Of a stretch of DNA of 64,000 bases, positions 1-7,046 are shown in pieces. The notes beneath the pieces were generated by a model, which was not told the origin of the DNA, did no database searches, and saw nothing but the letters and a program-made list of their open reading frames with translations. The position numbers and the translations under genes were made by a program. This DNA comes from an uncultured Muribaculaceae bacterium (GTDB lineage Bacteria; Bacteroidota; Bacteroidia; Bacteroidales; Muribaculaceae): assembly GCA_947628305.1 (NCBI GenBank), contig CANQZG010000001.1, forward strand, positions 1 to 64,000. Direction: 5' to 3'. Positions within the stretch are counted from its first letter, which is position 1; each line of letters begins with the position of its first letter.

Positions 1-29
1 TTCAGGCGTTCTTCAAAACTACGTCTCAT
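1..29 (-). CDS. IS3-family transposase OrfA, first nine codons only
   Basis: A minus-strand ATG at 27-29 opens a frame reading MRRSFEERL, which resembles the N-terminal helix-turn-helix of IS3-family OrfA proteins. The frame runs off the left window edge, so length and integrity cannot be judged. Support comes mainly from its position just inside the IS-like terminus. Confidence 0.45.
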
Positions 30-75
30 AAAAGACCCCTAAAAGTTATTTGTCTAACTTTTAGGGGTCAGTTCA
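1..75 (-). mobile_element. Terminus of an IS3-family (IS150-like) insertion sequence, cut by window edge
   Basis: Read on the minus strand, the segment begins at 75 with a terminus starting TGAACTGACCCC and continuing AAAAGTTAGACA, the kind of end found in IS150-type IS3 elements. Directly inside it is a perfect 14-bp inverted repeat (34-47 with 56-69), then the start codon of an OrfA-like reading frame at 29. The rest of the element lies outside the window. The family assignment rests on the terminus, the internal hairpin and nine residues of the first ORF, so it is an inference. The element end lies about 40 bp upstream of the SMR gene and may supply or disrupt its promoter. Confidence 0.6.
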
Positions 76-115
76 AAATAGGCGCAGCCTCTTTTCATAA
101 TGTGTTTAAGAGAGT

Positions 116-441
116 ATGAACTGGATAATTCTGATTGTCGCCGGCTTATGTGAAGTCGGTTTTACCTATTGTCTCGGACGTGCTAAATCAACTGACGGCC
201 ACACTTGGTGGGGATGGCCGGATTCCTAATTTTCACAATATTAAGATTAAGTATGGGATTATTGGCAAAAGCCACGCAAAACCTGCCCATCGGTACAGCC
301 TACGCCGTATGGGCTGGCATCGGCGCGGCGGGTACGGTAATCGTGGGCGTACTGCTTTTCCATGAGCCCGCATCATTCCGGCGACTGTTCTTCATCTTCA
401 CCCTCATCTCATCAATAATCGGCCTCAAAATAGTCTCTTAA
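116..441 (+). pseudogene. SMR-family small multidrug/quaternary-ammonium transporter (SugE/EmrE-like), frameshifted
   Basis: SMR proteins are about 105-residue, four-helix inner-membrane proton antiporters that export cationic compounds. An ATG at 116 opens MNWIILIVAGLCEVGF, the typical first SMR helix with its essential glutamate in helix 1. This frame stops after WWGWPDS near 227. The rest of the protein ([25 protein letters not shown]) continues in another frame to 441. Joined, the two frames give a full-length SMR protein. The break lies at about 214-219 and would be explained by loss of one copy of a tandem TGGC. It could be a real inactivating mutation or a base-calling error. An IS-like end sits 40 bp upstream. 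Confidence 0.8.
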
Positions 442-480
442 AAACAATACACTAGACAAAATTTGCAAAACGTTCGCTTT

Positions 481-870
481 CTATGGATGCGTTTCAACCC
501 GCTTTATCCATTCCTCAACGGCCTCAATTCTCGCAACAGCATGCTCATTCTGCGTCATCTGTGCGGCATCACGCAACAGGTTGATAGCATCCTCGGCGGT
601 CTTACATACAAAGGCGTTACGGGGCGAATATTTGCGATAAGCCTCCATCGCTTTCTTTGCGTACTCCAGGGAGTAGCCCTTGTCGCGGAGCAGGTGCTTT
701 ATAAGCCTGCATACCTCCACGTCCTCCGGCTTGTACCGTCTCTGCCCTTTCGGTGTCCTGTCGGGTTCAAGCTGCGGGAAAGTGTCCTCCCAAAATCGGA
801 GGGTGGAATGCGGTATGTCGAGCATCGCCGACACCTCGCGTATGCGGTAGTAAGTCTTGGGGAAGGACAT
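481..870 (-). CDS. MerR-family transcriptional regulator
   Basis: This is a 129-residue cytoplasmic DNA-binding protein. The N-terminus (YYRIREVSAMLDIPHSTLRFWE) is a MerR winged helix-turn-helix, followed by the wing GQRRYKPEDVEVCRLI and a helical dimerisation region. There is no C-terminal cysteine cluster of the metal-sensing type, so the effector is unknown. It is convergent with the SMR remnant and separated from it by 39 bp. The small gene at 879-1115 lies just upstream on the same strand and may be co-transcribed. It could alternatively belong to the MerR-like group found in the Bacteroidetes core genome. Confidence 0.85.
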   Translation of the reverse strand: MSFPKTYYRIREVSAMLDIPHSTLRFWEDTFPQLEPDRTPKGQRRYKPEDVEVCRLIKHLLRDKGYSLEYAKKAMEAYRKYSPRNAFVCKTAEDAINLLRDAAQMTQNEHAVARIEAVEEWIKRVETHP

Positions 871-878
871 AATCCAAA

Positions 879-1115
879 TCAGTGGCTATATCGGTCTATC
901 AATTCCAAATCTCGTTGTTGCTGTTCACTTCCTTGATAAGGATTGTTGTATTCGCCCGTAACTTCATTAAATCCATCACTGTTATAGCGAGAGGTGCTAC
1001 TTGAACATTTTGGCACTTTTGAAGCAAAGAACCAAATAGCAAATGCTAAAGCTATAATCACACCAAACGACTTGATGTCGAATATAAGCATCTCCTTATC
1101 TATTTTGAATTTCAT
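879..1115 (-). CDS. Small single-pass membrane protein, unknown function
   Basis: This is a 78-residue protein with a charged N-terminus (MKFKIDKEMLIFDIKS), one hydrophobic segment at about residues 17-32 (GVIIALAFAIWFFAS), and a hydrophilic Ser/Asn/Gln-rich tail. No family is recognised. It is AT-richer than the MerR gene 8 bp downstream, which it may precede in a transcript. Its small size means it could be spurious, but the ordered charged-hydrophobic-polar layout favours a real gene. Confidence 0.5.
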   Translation of the reverse strand: MKFKIDKEMLIFDIKSFGVIIALAFAIWFFASKVPKCSSSTSRYNSDGFNEVTGEYNNPYQGSEQQQRDLELIDRYSH

Positions 1116-1456
1116 TTTGTTGTTTGGTTTTATTCCTCATTACGATTCATAATTGCATCAAATGATATTACCTTTGCTGTTCTTTGTTCAAAATTCAATC
1201 TGAAACAAGACAGGCTCTAAGAAGACAGCGTTTTTATGCTATCTAACATATCATCAACCACAAAATTACGTTGTTTCCACTTGTTTTCAAAATTTAACTT
1301 ATAAAACTTCCAACAAAACCCCAAAACGCCAATCAGAATTATCTATCCCCTAATATTTCATTCACAAAAATAGTGAAACAATTCGAACTAAATACCATTT
1401 TCAACAATATCACTTTAGCATACGGAACATTATTCTAATTGACTCAATAACAAATA
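1116..1456. other. AT-rich spacer without a recognisable gene
   Basis: About 340 bp of strongly AT-rich DNA separates the divergent genes at 1115 (minus) and 1528 (plus). I see no open frame with coding character and no long repeat. The only clear signal is the promoter at its right end (1457-1488). Its composition fits the foreign look of the 1-2.5 kb segment. Confidence 0.5.
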
Positions 1457-1488
1457 TTTGCGAGCCACAACTTTTTGTAGTATATTTG
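1457..1488 (+). promoter_or_regulatory. Bacteroidetes-type promoter for the 1528 gene
   Basis: TTTG at 1457-1460 is separated by 20 bp from TATATTTG at 1481-1488, an exact match to the Bacteroides -33/-7 consensus TTTG-N19..21-TAnnTTTG. The predicted start of transcription is near 1495, giving a leader of about 30 nt. Confidence 0.75.
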
Positions 1489-1527
1489 TGTTGAAAATAT
1501 AAACCCCCAAAGCCAAATAGAGCTTTT

Positions 1528-2193
1528 ATGGACACTATCGTACAAGCCTTGCAGAGCTTTTTCAGTGAGTATGTGGTCGCCGTTGCGGTGTTAATTATCG
1601 CCTCTGTATGGGCGATATGGAAACTTGCAACCTCTTTTCAATCAATGCGAGACAAGGTAAAGGGAATTGACGATTTGCCTTGTTCACACCATACATCGAA
1701 AATCGAAAAACACGATGAACAATTCGCCGATACTCGCGCTTTGATGAGCAAAATGGAGGGGCAACTTGAACTATTGGTTCAAAATTCTGTAGAAAAAAGC
1801 AATCGGAAAATAAAGAAAAAATCGGGCTATGCCTTTAGTGCCAAGCATAGCCCACGTCATTTAAATCAAAATGGGATAGCCCTATTAAGCGACTGTGGAG
1901 GTAACGAATTTCTAAATGCAAATATGGGGTTCTTCATAGACAAAATGGAGAAATTACAACCAAAAACGGCACTTGACGTTGAGGATATGGCATTAGCCGT
2001 ACTGCAAACCAGCACAAATGAGGATATGTTTATACCTCTAAAAAGTTGGGTATATAATGCTCCATCGAGAGTTCTTTCAAATTCGGATGGGTCAACAAGG
2101 ACGCAAGACGTTGATTTAGACGATGTAATATTTGTTTTGTCCCTCCCATTGAGAGACAGATACCTTGAATTGCATCCCGAAATAATCCGTTAA
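1528..2193 (+). CDS. Membrane-anchored coiled-coil protein, unknown function
   Basis: This is a 221-residue protein. Residues about 15-34 (YVVAVAVLIIASVWAIWKLA) form one transmembrane helix. A predicted helical stretch (about 36-95) contains charged heptad-like sequence, and a C-terminal cytoplasmic domain of about 100 residues contains SGYAFSAKHSPRHL and ends LRDRYLELHPEIIR. No catalytic motif is recognised. It has a consensus promoter upstream and a hairpin downstream, so it is probably monocistronic. AT-rich composition and position beside tRNA-Gly suggest accessory DNA. Confidence 0.65.
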   Translation: MDTIVQALQSFFSEYVVAVAVLIIASVWAIWKLATSFQSMRDKVKGIDDLPCSHHTSKIEKHDEQFADTRALMSKMEGQLELLVQNSVEKSNRKIKKKSGYAFSAKHSPRHLNQNGIALLSDCGGNEFLNANMGFFIDKMEKLQPKTALDVEDMALAVLQTSTNEDMFIPLKSWVYNAPSRVLSNSDGSTRTQDVDLDDVIFVLSLPLRDRYLELHPEIIR

Positions 2194-2202
2194 AAATAAA
2201 AC

Positions 2203-2238
2203 AGAGGGGCAACACAACAAAGTGCCACCCCTTATTTC
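2203..2238 (+). terminator. Possible terminator after the 1528 gene
   Basis: AGGGGCA (2205-2211) pairs with TGCCaCCCCT (2223-2232) with one bulged base. It is followed by a short T-rich stretch (TATTT). It lies 10 bp past the stop codon. The weak T-run keeps confidence modest. Confidence 0.4.
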
Positions 2239-2464
2239 GTAGGTACAGTTTTAACCGTATTCACACCACCCCCTTCATCTCAATCAAATCTTCGATACTC
2301 ATGTGAACTTGCCATCTGACAAGAAAACACAATCATTACTAAAATGCTTTGATTTTCGTTTTTCGTTTTTGAGTAAAAACATTTCGGGATAAAAACACCC
2401 AAAAAGTGCTGAAAGTTCACGAAAATGGTGATTATGGAGGTCTGATTTTGTTGCAATAGGACAT

Positions 2465-2500
2465 AAGAAAAGTGCTAACATCTGTCTGATTGTTAGCACT
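2465..2500 (-). terminator. Intrinsic terminator of tRNA-Gly
   Basis: The perfect 10-bp arms AGTGCTAACA (2471-2480) and TGTTAGCACT (2491-2500) are followed on the minus strand by TTTTCTT. The hairpin starts about 13 bp past the tRNA 3' end. Confidence 0.75.
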
Positions 2501-2512
2501 TTGCCTTTCGAG

Positions 2513-2585
2513 AGCGGTAAACGAGGCTCGAACTCGCGACCCTCAGCTTGGGAAGCTGATGCTCTACCAACTGAGCTATTACCGC
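2513..2585 (-). tRNA. tRNA-Gly (anticodon CCC)
   Basis: A complete 73-nt cloverleaf lies on the minus strand. The acceptor arms are GCGGTAA and TTACCGC with discriminator T. The D-arm contains AGCTCAGTTGGTAGAGC, the anticodon stem TCAGC/GCTGA encloses loop TTCCCAA, and the T-loop is GTTCGAGC. It reads GGG codons. The 3' half faces the accessory-looking 1-2.5 kb segment. It has its own promoter and terminator. Confidence 0.95.
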
Positions 2586-2598
2586 GTGAAATGTGATG

Positions 2599-2629
2599 CA
2601 AAGTTAAGCGTTATTTTTCAACACGCAAA
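2599..2629 (-). promoter_or_regulatory. Promoter of tRNA-Gly
   Basis: On the minus strand TTTG (2629-2626), a 19-bp spacer and TAACTTTG (2606-2599) match the Bacteroidetes consensus exactly. The -7 box ends 14 bp before the mature tRNA 5' end at 2585. Confidence 0.75.
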
Positions 2630-2671
2630 ATTTATCATCACATTTTCATAAGAGAATGTCTAAAATATCGG

Positions 2672-4207
2672 TCAATTGAGCGAGAGGGTCACAATTGATT
2701 TGGCAGGGAGCGACAGACGCAAGACCCCTTTGTTGATTTTAGCTTTGTCAAATGGACGGAGTGTCACTTTCTCGGCCCAGTCAAAGTCGTTGTAGTCACG
2801 GATGTCGGCCGATGTCAGGATTTCGCCTGACACTTTTGTCGCCTTGATGCCGTCAAGAGGGATTTCTATTTCCTGCGACTTGGCGAGGTCGGTGTTGGCG
2901 AGTGAGATTGTCACGACACCGTTTTTCTCGGAGGCCGTCGCGCTGACCACAGGGACTTTGCGGCTGTCACGTACATCGCGCACCGCAGAGCCGACTGTCA
3001 ACGGGATGAGCCGTGCGTCCTGATGAGGAACATACATCTTGAACACATAGTAGGTGGGGGTGAGCACCATCTTGTCATCCTTGGTGAGGACCATCGACTG
3101 CAGCACGTTGGCAATCTGGGCGATGTTAGTCATCTTGACACGGTCGGTCAGGTTGTGGAACGTATTGAGCGACAAGGCGGCCACCATAGCGTCGCGCATG
3201 GTGTTCTGTTGATAGAGATGCCCGCTTATTGTCCCGGGTTCCTCGTCCCACCACGTACCCCATTCATCGACAAGGAGCGCGACACGCCGCTTGGGGTCGT
3301 ACTTGTCCATTATATCGATGTGTCGGCGCACGACATCACCGATTTCAAGGCACTTGCCGAGCGTCCAATAGTAGTCATCGTCGCTGAACTTGGTGGCAGA
3401 GCCTTTGCTACCCGACCAACCTTTGACAGTATAATAGTGCAGTGATATACCGTCCATGGCGTTACGGGCGTTCTTCATCAGAACATCAGTCCAGTTATAG
3501 TCGTAGTCACTCGCCCCCGACGCTATTTTAAACAGCTTGTTACCGTTGAAGTTGCGGCAATAGGTCTGGTAACGGCGATACTCATCGGCATAATGTTCGG
3601 GACGGAAAGAACCACCGCAACCCCAGCTTTCATTACCGACACCGAGATATTTCAGCCGCCATGGCTTCTCGCGACCGTTTTTCTTGCGCAGAGCGGCCTG
3701 GGGGCCATCCTCAGCGGTGATGTATTCGACCCACTTGGCGAGTTCCTCGACAGTACCACTGCCGACATTCCCGCTAAGATAAGGCTCACATCCGATTAAT
3801 TCGCAGAGGTTGAAGAACTCGTGCGTACCGAAGCTGTTGTCCTCGACAGTGCCGCCCCAGTTACTGTTTACCATGCGGGGACGGTTTTCACGAGGGCCGA
3901 TACCATCAGTCCAATGGTATTCATCGGCAAAACAGCCGCCCGGCCAACGCAACACAGGCACTTTCAAATCCTTGAACGCCTTGATTACATCGTTACGATA
4001 TCCGGCGGTATTGGGTATGGGCGAGTCCTCCCCCACCCATATTCCTCCATAGATACATGTACCGAGATGCTCGGCAAACTGGCCATAGATTTCCTTATTT
4101 ATAATAGGTGCGTCAGCCGATGGGGTGAGTGTGACGGTCACCTTGTCGGCAGCCGTGGCCACGCTTGTGGCCAACAGCAGCGACAATGATATATTCTTCA
4201 ATTTCAT
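2672..4207 (-). CDS. Secreted GH51 alpha-L-arabinofuranosidase
   Basis: The enzyme releases terminal L-arabinofuranosyl residues from arabinan or arabinoxylan. The 511-residue protein has a signal peptide (about 1-20, ending VATAA), a TIM-barrel GH51 domain and a C-terminal beta-sandwich. GVGNESW carries the acid/base Glu193, and [10 protein letters not shown] carries the nucleophile Glu315. [15 protein letters not shown] is the conserved subsite loop. It lies 9 bp downstream of a second GH51 gene in the same direction and is probably co-transcribed. The upstream gene product has an extra N-terminal domain, so the two may differ in substrate. There is no lipobox, so the periplasm is the likely location. 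Confidence 0.93.
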   Translation of the reverse strand: MKLKNISLSLLLATSVATAADKVTVTLTPSADAPIINKEIYGQFAEHLGTCIYGGIWVGEDSPIPNTAGYRNDVIKAFKDLKVPVLRWPGGCFADEYHWTDGIGPRENRPRMVNSNWGGTVEDNSFGTHEFFNLCELIGCEPYLSGNVGSGTVEELAKWVEYITAEDGPQAALRKKNGREKPWRLKYLGVGNESWGCGGSFRPEHYADEYRRYQTYCRNFNGNKLFKIASGASDYDYNWTDVLMKNARNAMDGISLHYYTVKGWSGSKGSATKFSDDDYYWTLGKCLEIGDVVRRHIDIMDKYDPKRRVALLVDEWGTWWDEEPGTISGHLYQQNTMRDAMVAALSLNTFHNLTDRVKMTNIAQIANVLQSMVLTKDDKMVLTPTYYVFKMYVPHQDARLIPLTVGSAVRDVRDSRKVPVVSATASEKNGVVTISLANTDLAKSQEIEIPLDGIKATKVSGEILTSADIRDYNDFDWAEKVTLRPFDKAKINKGVLRLSLPAKSIVTLSLN

Positions 4208-4216
4208 AGATTGATG

Positions 4217-6205
4217 TCATTTTACAAAGTGATATACCGCAAATGTCTTGGGGGCGAGCACTGTTGTCCAGTCGGCACGCTCGTCCATTGCAAATTCCTT
4301 GGTGACAGGCTTAACGCGGTCGGGATTTTCAAGCGAATTGTCAGCGAGAGGGTCATCTGACGACAGGGTCTGAACTACAACCTTCTTCACGTTGTCTTTC
4401 TTTTTTAAGCCTGCAAAGTTGATTTTAAGTTCCTGCGACTCGTCGGACGTATTGGCGACCTTCACGATATACTCGTTACGCTCCTTGTCCAGAACCGCCG
4501 ATGCAAACAAACCGTTCTGCCCCTCGGCACCCGTCACGGCCTTCTTGTCCATGGTGAGCGGGAGGACATTAGTCCCCTTGTTATGAGCATAAAGCTGCTG
4601 TACATAGTAGCTCGCCGTGCGGAACGAACTATCGTTGTCAAACCATATCATATCGGGACGCCACTGCCAACCCTCGATGTGGGCGAACAACGGGGCGTAG
4701 GTCGCCATGTGTACGACATCGGCGTTGCGCTCCAACCCGGTCATGAACGCAGCCTCAAGCAACGCAGCATTGAAATGGTTGTACTTTTTCCCCTTGCTCC
4801 CGTGGCAGGCATACTCTCCGGCGAACACTTTCGGGCCTTTGCGGTCATAACTGTCGTAACGCGCCCCCTGGCTCAAGAACCACTTCTCGTTACGGTAGAA
4901 ATGCTCGTCAACGAGGTCGGCCTTGACACGGCGCATCTCGGGCCACAGATAATCGAAGTCCTTCCCTTCGGAGTTCGGGCCTGAAGAACCTACGATTTTA
5001 ATCCCGGGGTAAGCCTTGCGGATTGCCTCGACAAACGGCTTAAGGCGTTCTACATATTCAGGTCCCCACTGCTCGTTACCTATGCCAATGAATTTTAGGT
5101 TGAACGGCTCGGGATGCCCCATCTCGGCACGCAGACCACCCCATTTGGTCGAAACCGCCCCGTTGGCAAACTCAATCAGGTCGAGCGCATCCTGTATATA
5201 TTCGTCAAGGCTGTCGACAGGTACATGAGCCGACGGTTTGTCATTCTGATACTGACATGACAGACCGACATTCAGAATAGGAAGCGGTTCCGCCCCTATA
5301 TCCTCCGACAACAGGAAATATTCATAGAACCCGAGACCACCTGTCTGATAATAGTCGGGGTAGAAACGGTTGGTGAACGTGTAATGCCAACGGTTCTCGT
5401 TCAACGGACGATTCTCGACAGGGCCAACCGTATTCTTCCATTGATAACGGGTCGCGAGGTCGGTGCCCTCCACGATACATCCTCCCGGGAACCGAAACAC
5501 CCCTGGATGAATGTCGGCCAACGCCTGTGCCAAATCCTTGCGCATACCGTTCTCACGTCCTTTATATGTATCAACCGGGAACATCGAGACATGCTCAAGG
5601 TCAACGACCGTTTCGTCAGGCTTGACAAGGAAGATGCGTAATTTGCCCTTCTTTTCCGACTTGTCGGGTGTTATCTCCACCTCATATTTCTTCCAGTCCT
5701 TTGAATCAACGGTGATTTCCTTTGAGGCGATGACCTGGGAATTAGCCGACGATGCCGGATTGATTATTTCGACCCGTAGTTTGGCCTTGCCACCGCCGGG
5801 AGTCCGCGCCCATGTCGAGAAACGGTACTTCGCGCCTTTCTTGACCGTCACGCCAAAGAATCCCTCGTTCTCCAACCCGGTGTGCTTGTGGCCGTGACCT
5901 GCCGCACCGAGACGCACATAATGCGGGTTACGGTCAAACGGTCCGTCATCCTTCAACGAGACATTGCCGAATGTCACCCAACCCATCAGGTTCTGGGGAA
6001 ACTCAAACGAACGGTTCTTGACCATCTCGGCATAAAGACCGCCGTCAGCCGCATAATTGATATCTTCAAAAAATAACCCGTACATTGTCGGCTGCACCGG
6101 CGCACCCGGTTTATTAACCTGCACTGTAAGTTCATTGGTCGCCGCTCCGAGCGAAAGGCCGGCGGCGAGTGCCATAGCTGTCAACAGCTGTGATTTAAAT
6201 CCCAT
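4217..6205 (-). CDS. Secreted GH51 alpha-L-arabinofuranosidase with N-terminal CBM-like domain
   Basis: This 662-residue protein begins with a signal peptide (about 1-21). The barrel opens with MYGLFFEDINYAADGG. A carbohydrate-binding-like beta-sandwich (about 75-210) is inserted as in the larger GH51 enzymes, and the barrel then continues from FRFPGGCIVEG. FIGIGNEQW carries the acid/base Glu378 and FAGEYACH the nucleophile Glu464. A C-terminal beta-sandwich ends the protein. It is the first gene of a two-gene unit with the other GH51 enzyme. A TATCTTTG box lies about 80 bp upstream. No SusC/SusD pair or sensor is nearby, so this is not a typical polysaccharide utilisation locus. Confidence 0.93.
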   Translation of the reverse strand: MGFKSQLLTAMALAAGLSLGAATNELTVQVNKPGAPVQPTMYGLFFEDINYAADGGLYAEMVKNRSFEFPQNLMGWVTFGNVSLKDDGPFDRNPHYVRLGAAGHGHKHTGLENEGFFGVTVKKGAKYRFSTWARTPGGGKAKLRVEIINPASSANSQVIASKEITVDSKDWKKYEVEITPDKSEKKGKLRIFLVKPDETVVDLEHVSMFPVDTYKGRENGMRKDLAQALADIHPGVFRFPGGCIVEGTDLATRYQWKNTVGPVENRPLNENRWHYTFTNRFYPDYYQTGGLGFYEYFLLSEDIGAEPLPILNVGLSCQYQNDKPSAHVPVDSLDEYIQDALDLIEFANGAVSTKWGGLRAEMGHPEPFNLKFIGIGNEQWGPEYVERLKPFVEAIRKAYPGIKIVGSSGPNSEGKDFDYLWPEMRRVKADLVDEHFYRNEKWFLSQGARYDSYDRKGPKVFAGEYACHGSKGKKYNHFNAALLEAAFMTGLERNADVVHMATYAPLFAHIEGWQWRPDMIWFDNDSSFRTASYYVQQLYAHNKGTNVLPLTMDKKAVTGAEGQNGLFASAVLDKERNEYIVKVANTSDESQELKINFAGLKKKDNVKKVVVQTLSSDDPLADNSLENPDRVKPVTKEFAMDERADWTTVLAPKTFAVYHFVK

Positions 6206-6281
6206 AAGTGAAACTAAATAAATGATTGATTTATGGATATTAATATTTTTTCATGGTTGAACGAGGATTAAAATCCCGTCT

Positions 6282-6314
6282 TTTGCAAAGATACGAATAA
6301 TTACAATATCTTTG
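6282..6314 (+). promoter_or_regulatory. Promoter for the 6344 gene, overlapping an opposed -7 box
   Basis: On the plus strand TTTG (6282-6285), a 21-bp spacer and TATCTTTG (6307-6314) fit the Bacteroidetes consensus. On the minus strand the inverse CAAAGATA at 6286-6293 is also a perfect -7 box, facing the GH51 genes, but its -33 box is poor. The two -7 boxes form an 8-bp inverted repeat with a 13-bp spacer, so opposed transcription could compete here. Confidence 0.65.
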
Positions 6315-6343
6315 TATCACTAATCTCTCAAAATCATTACAAC

Positions 6344-7039
6344 ATGATTGTACCAACCATGAGCCTTGAAGAAAAGGCCAAAGAATATGACAGAATCCAT
6401 GATGCAATATTCCCTAAAATTTGGCGACGTATTGACATTAGCAAAATCCATCGTTACATTGTAAAACACAAACATGCATCCGATATCTGGCTAACAGATT
6501 TAAAGATGAGATACAAAGTTGATAACAATGTAACCTTTATAGCAATTCCATATATTAAAGATTATAAAACATTTAAGGCAAAAGGACCTACTATTAATTG
6601 CTATCTATTCTATATTGAACCTGAAGGCCGTTATACTCTCGTACGAGGGGGACAATCCGACAATTTATATGATTTCTATACTCCACACTTAATCGACAGA
6701 TATAGAGAACGATTTTTAACAGACAAACTCCAAAACAAAGATTATGCTACTTTGGATTTTTTAAAATCCGCAAAAAACGGTGTTCCGTTGCATCTGCCAA
6801 CAAAAAAATTTCCGAATAATTATATAAAAGCAACCACAAAAGGCTTAATTTTCGGAGAAAAGATAAATGACCGTATAATGTTATATAAAACATTCATTAC
6901 CAAAGAACAATTATTTTCAAATCAAATTGACACTTATATTGAAAGTGTGGCAGGAATTGAGGATATAATCCGTTTCAGAGGAATAGTGGAAAATATTCAA
7001 ACCGAACATCCTGAACTTACAGGCATAATCCATTGTTAA
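6344..7039 (+). CDS. AT-rich orphan protein, unknown function
   Basis: This is a 231-residue, apparently soluble protein with many Lys, Ile and Tyr residues and no signal peptide or membrane segment. A motif near the middle, YDFYTPHLIDRYRERF, is the most distinctive part. A later segment reads KATTKGLIFGEKINDRIMLYKTFI. I do not recognise the family. Codon use is visibly AT-rich against the GC-rich recQ and GH51 neighbours, which suggests recent acquisition. It has its own promoter 30 bp upstream and is convergent with recQ, with an 8-bp gap. Confidence 0.7.
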   Translation: MIVPTMSLEEKAKEYDRIHDAIFPKIWRRIDISKIHRYIVKHKHASDIWLTDLKMRYKVDNNVTFIAIPYIKDYKTFKAKGPTINCYLFYIEPEGRYTLVRGGQSDNLYDFYTPHLIDRYRERFLTDKLQNKDYATLDFLKSAKNGVPLHLPTKKFPNNYIKATTKGLIFGEKINDRIMLYKTFITKEQLFSNQIDTYIESVAGIEDIIRFRGIVENIQTEHPELTGIIHC

Positions 7040-7046
7040 CAACAAA

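Noticed and set aside
2299-2601. 100-codon minus-strand open frame
   Set aside because: It is a read-through of tRNA-Gly (the GNSSVGRASASQAEG pattern is a well-known artefact of translating tRNA genes).
2672-6205. Polysaccharide utilisation locus around the GH51 genes
   Set aside because: No SusC/SusD pair, hybrid sensor or further glycosidases lie nearby, so only a two-gene enzyme unit is supported.
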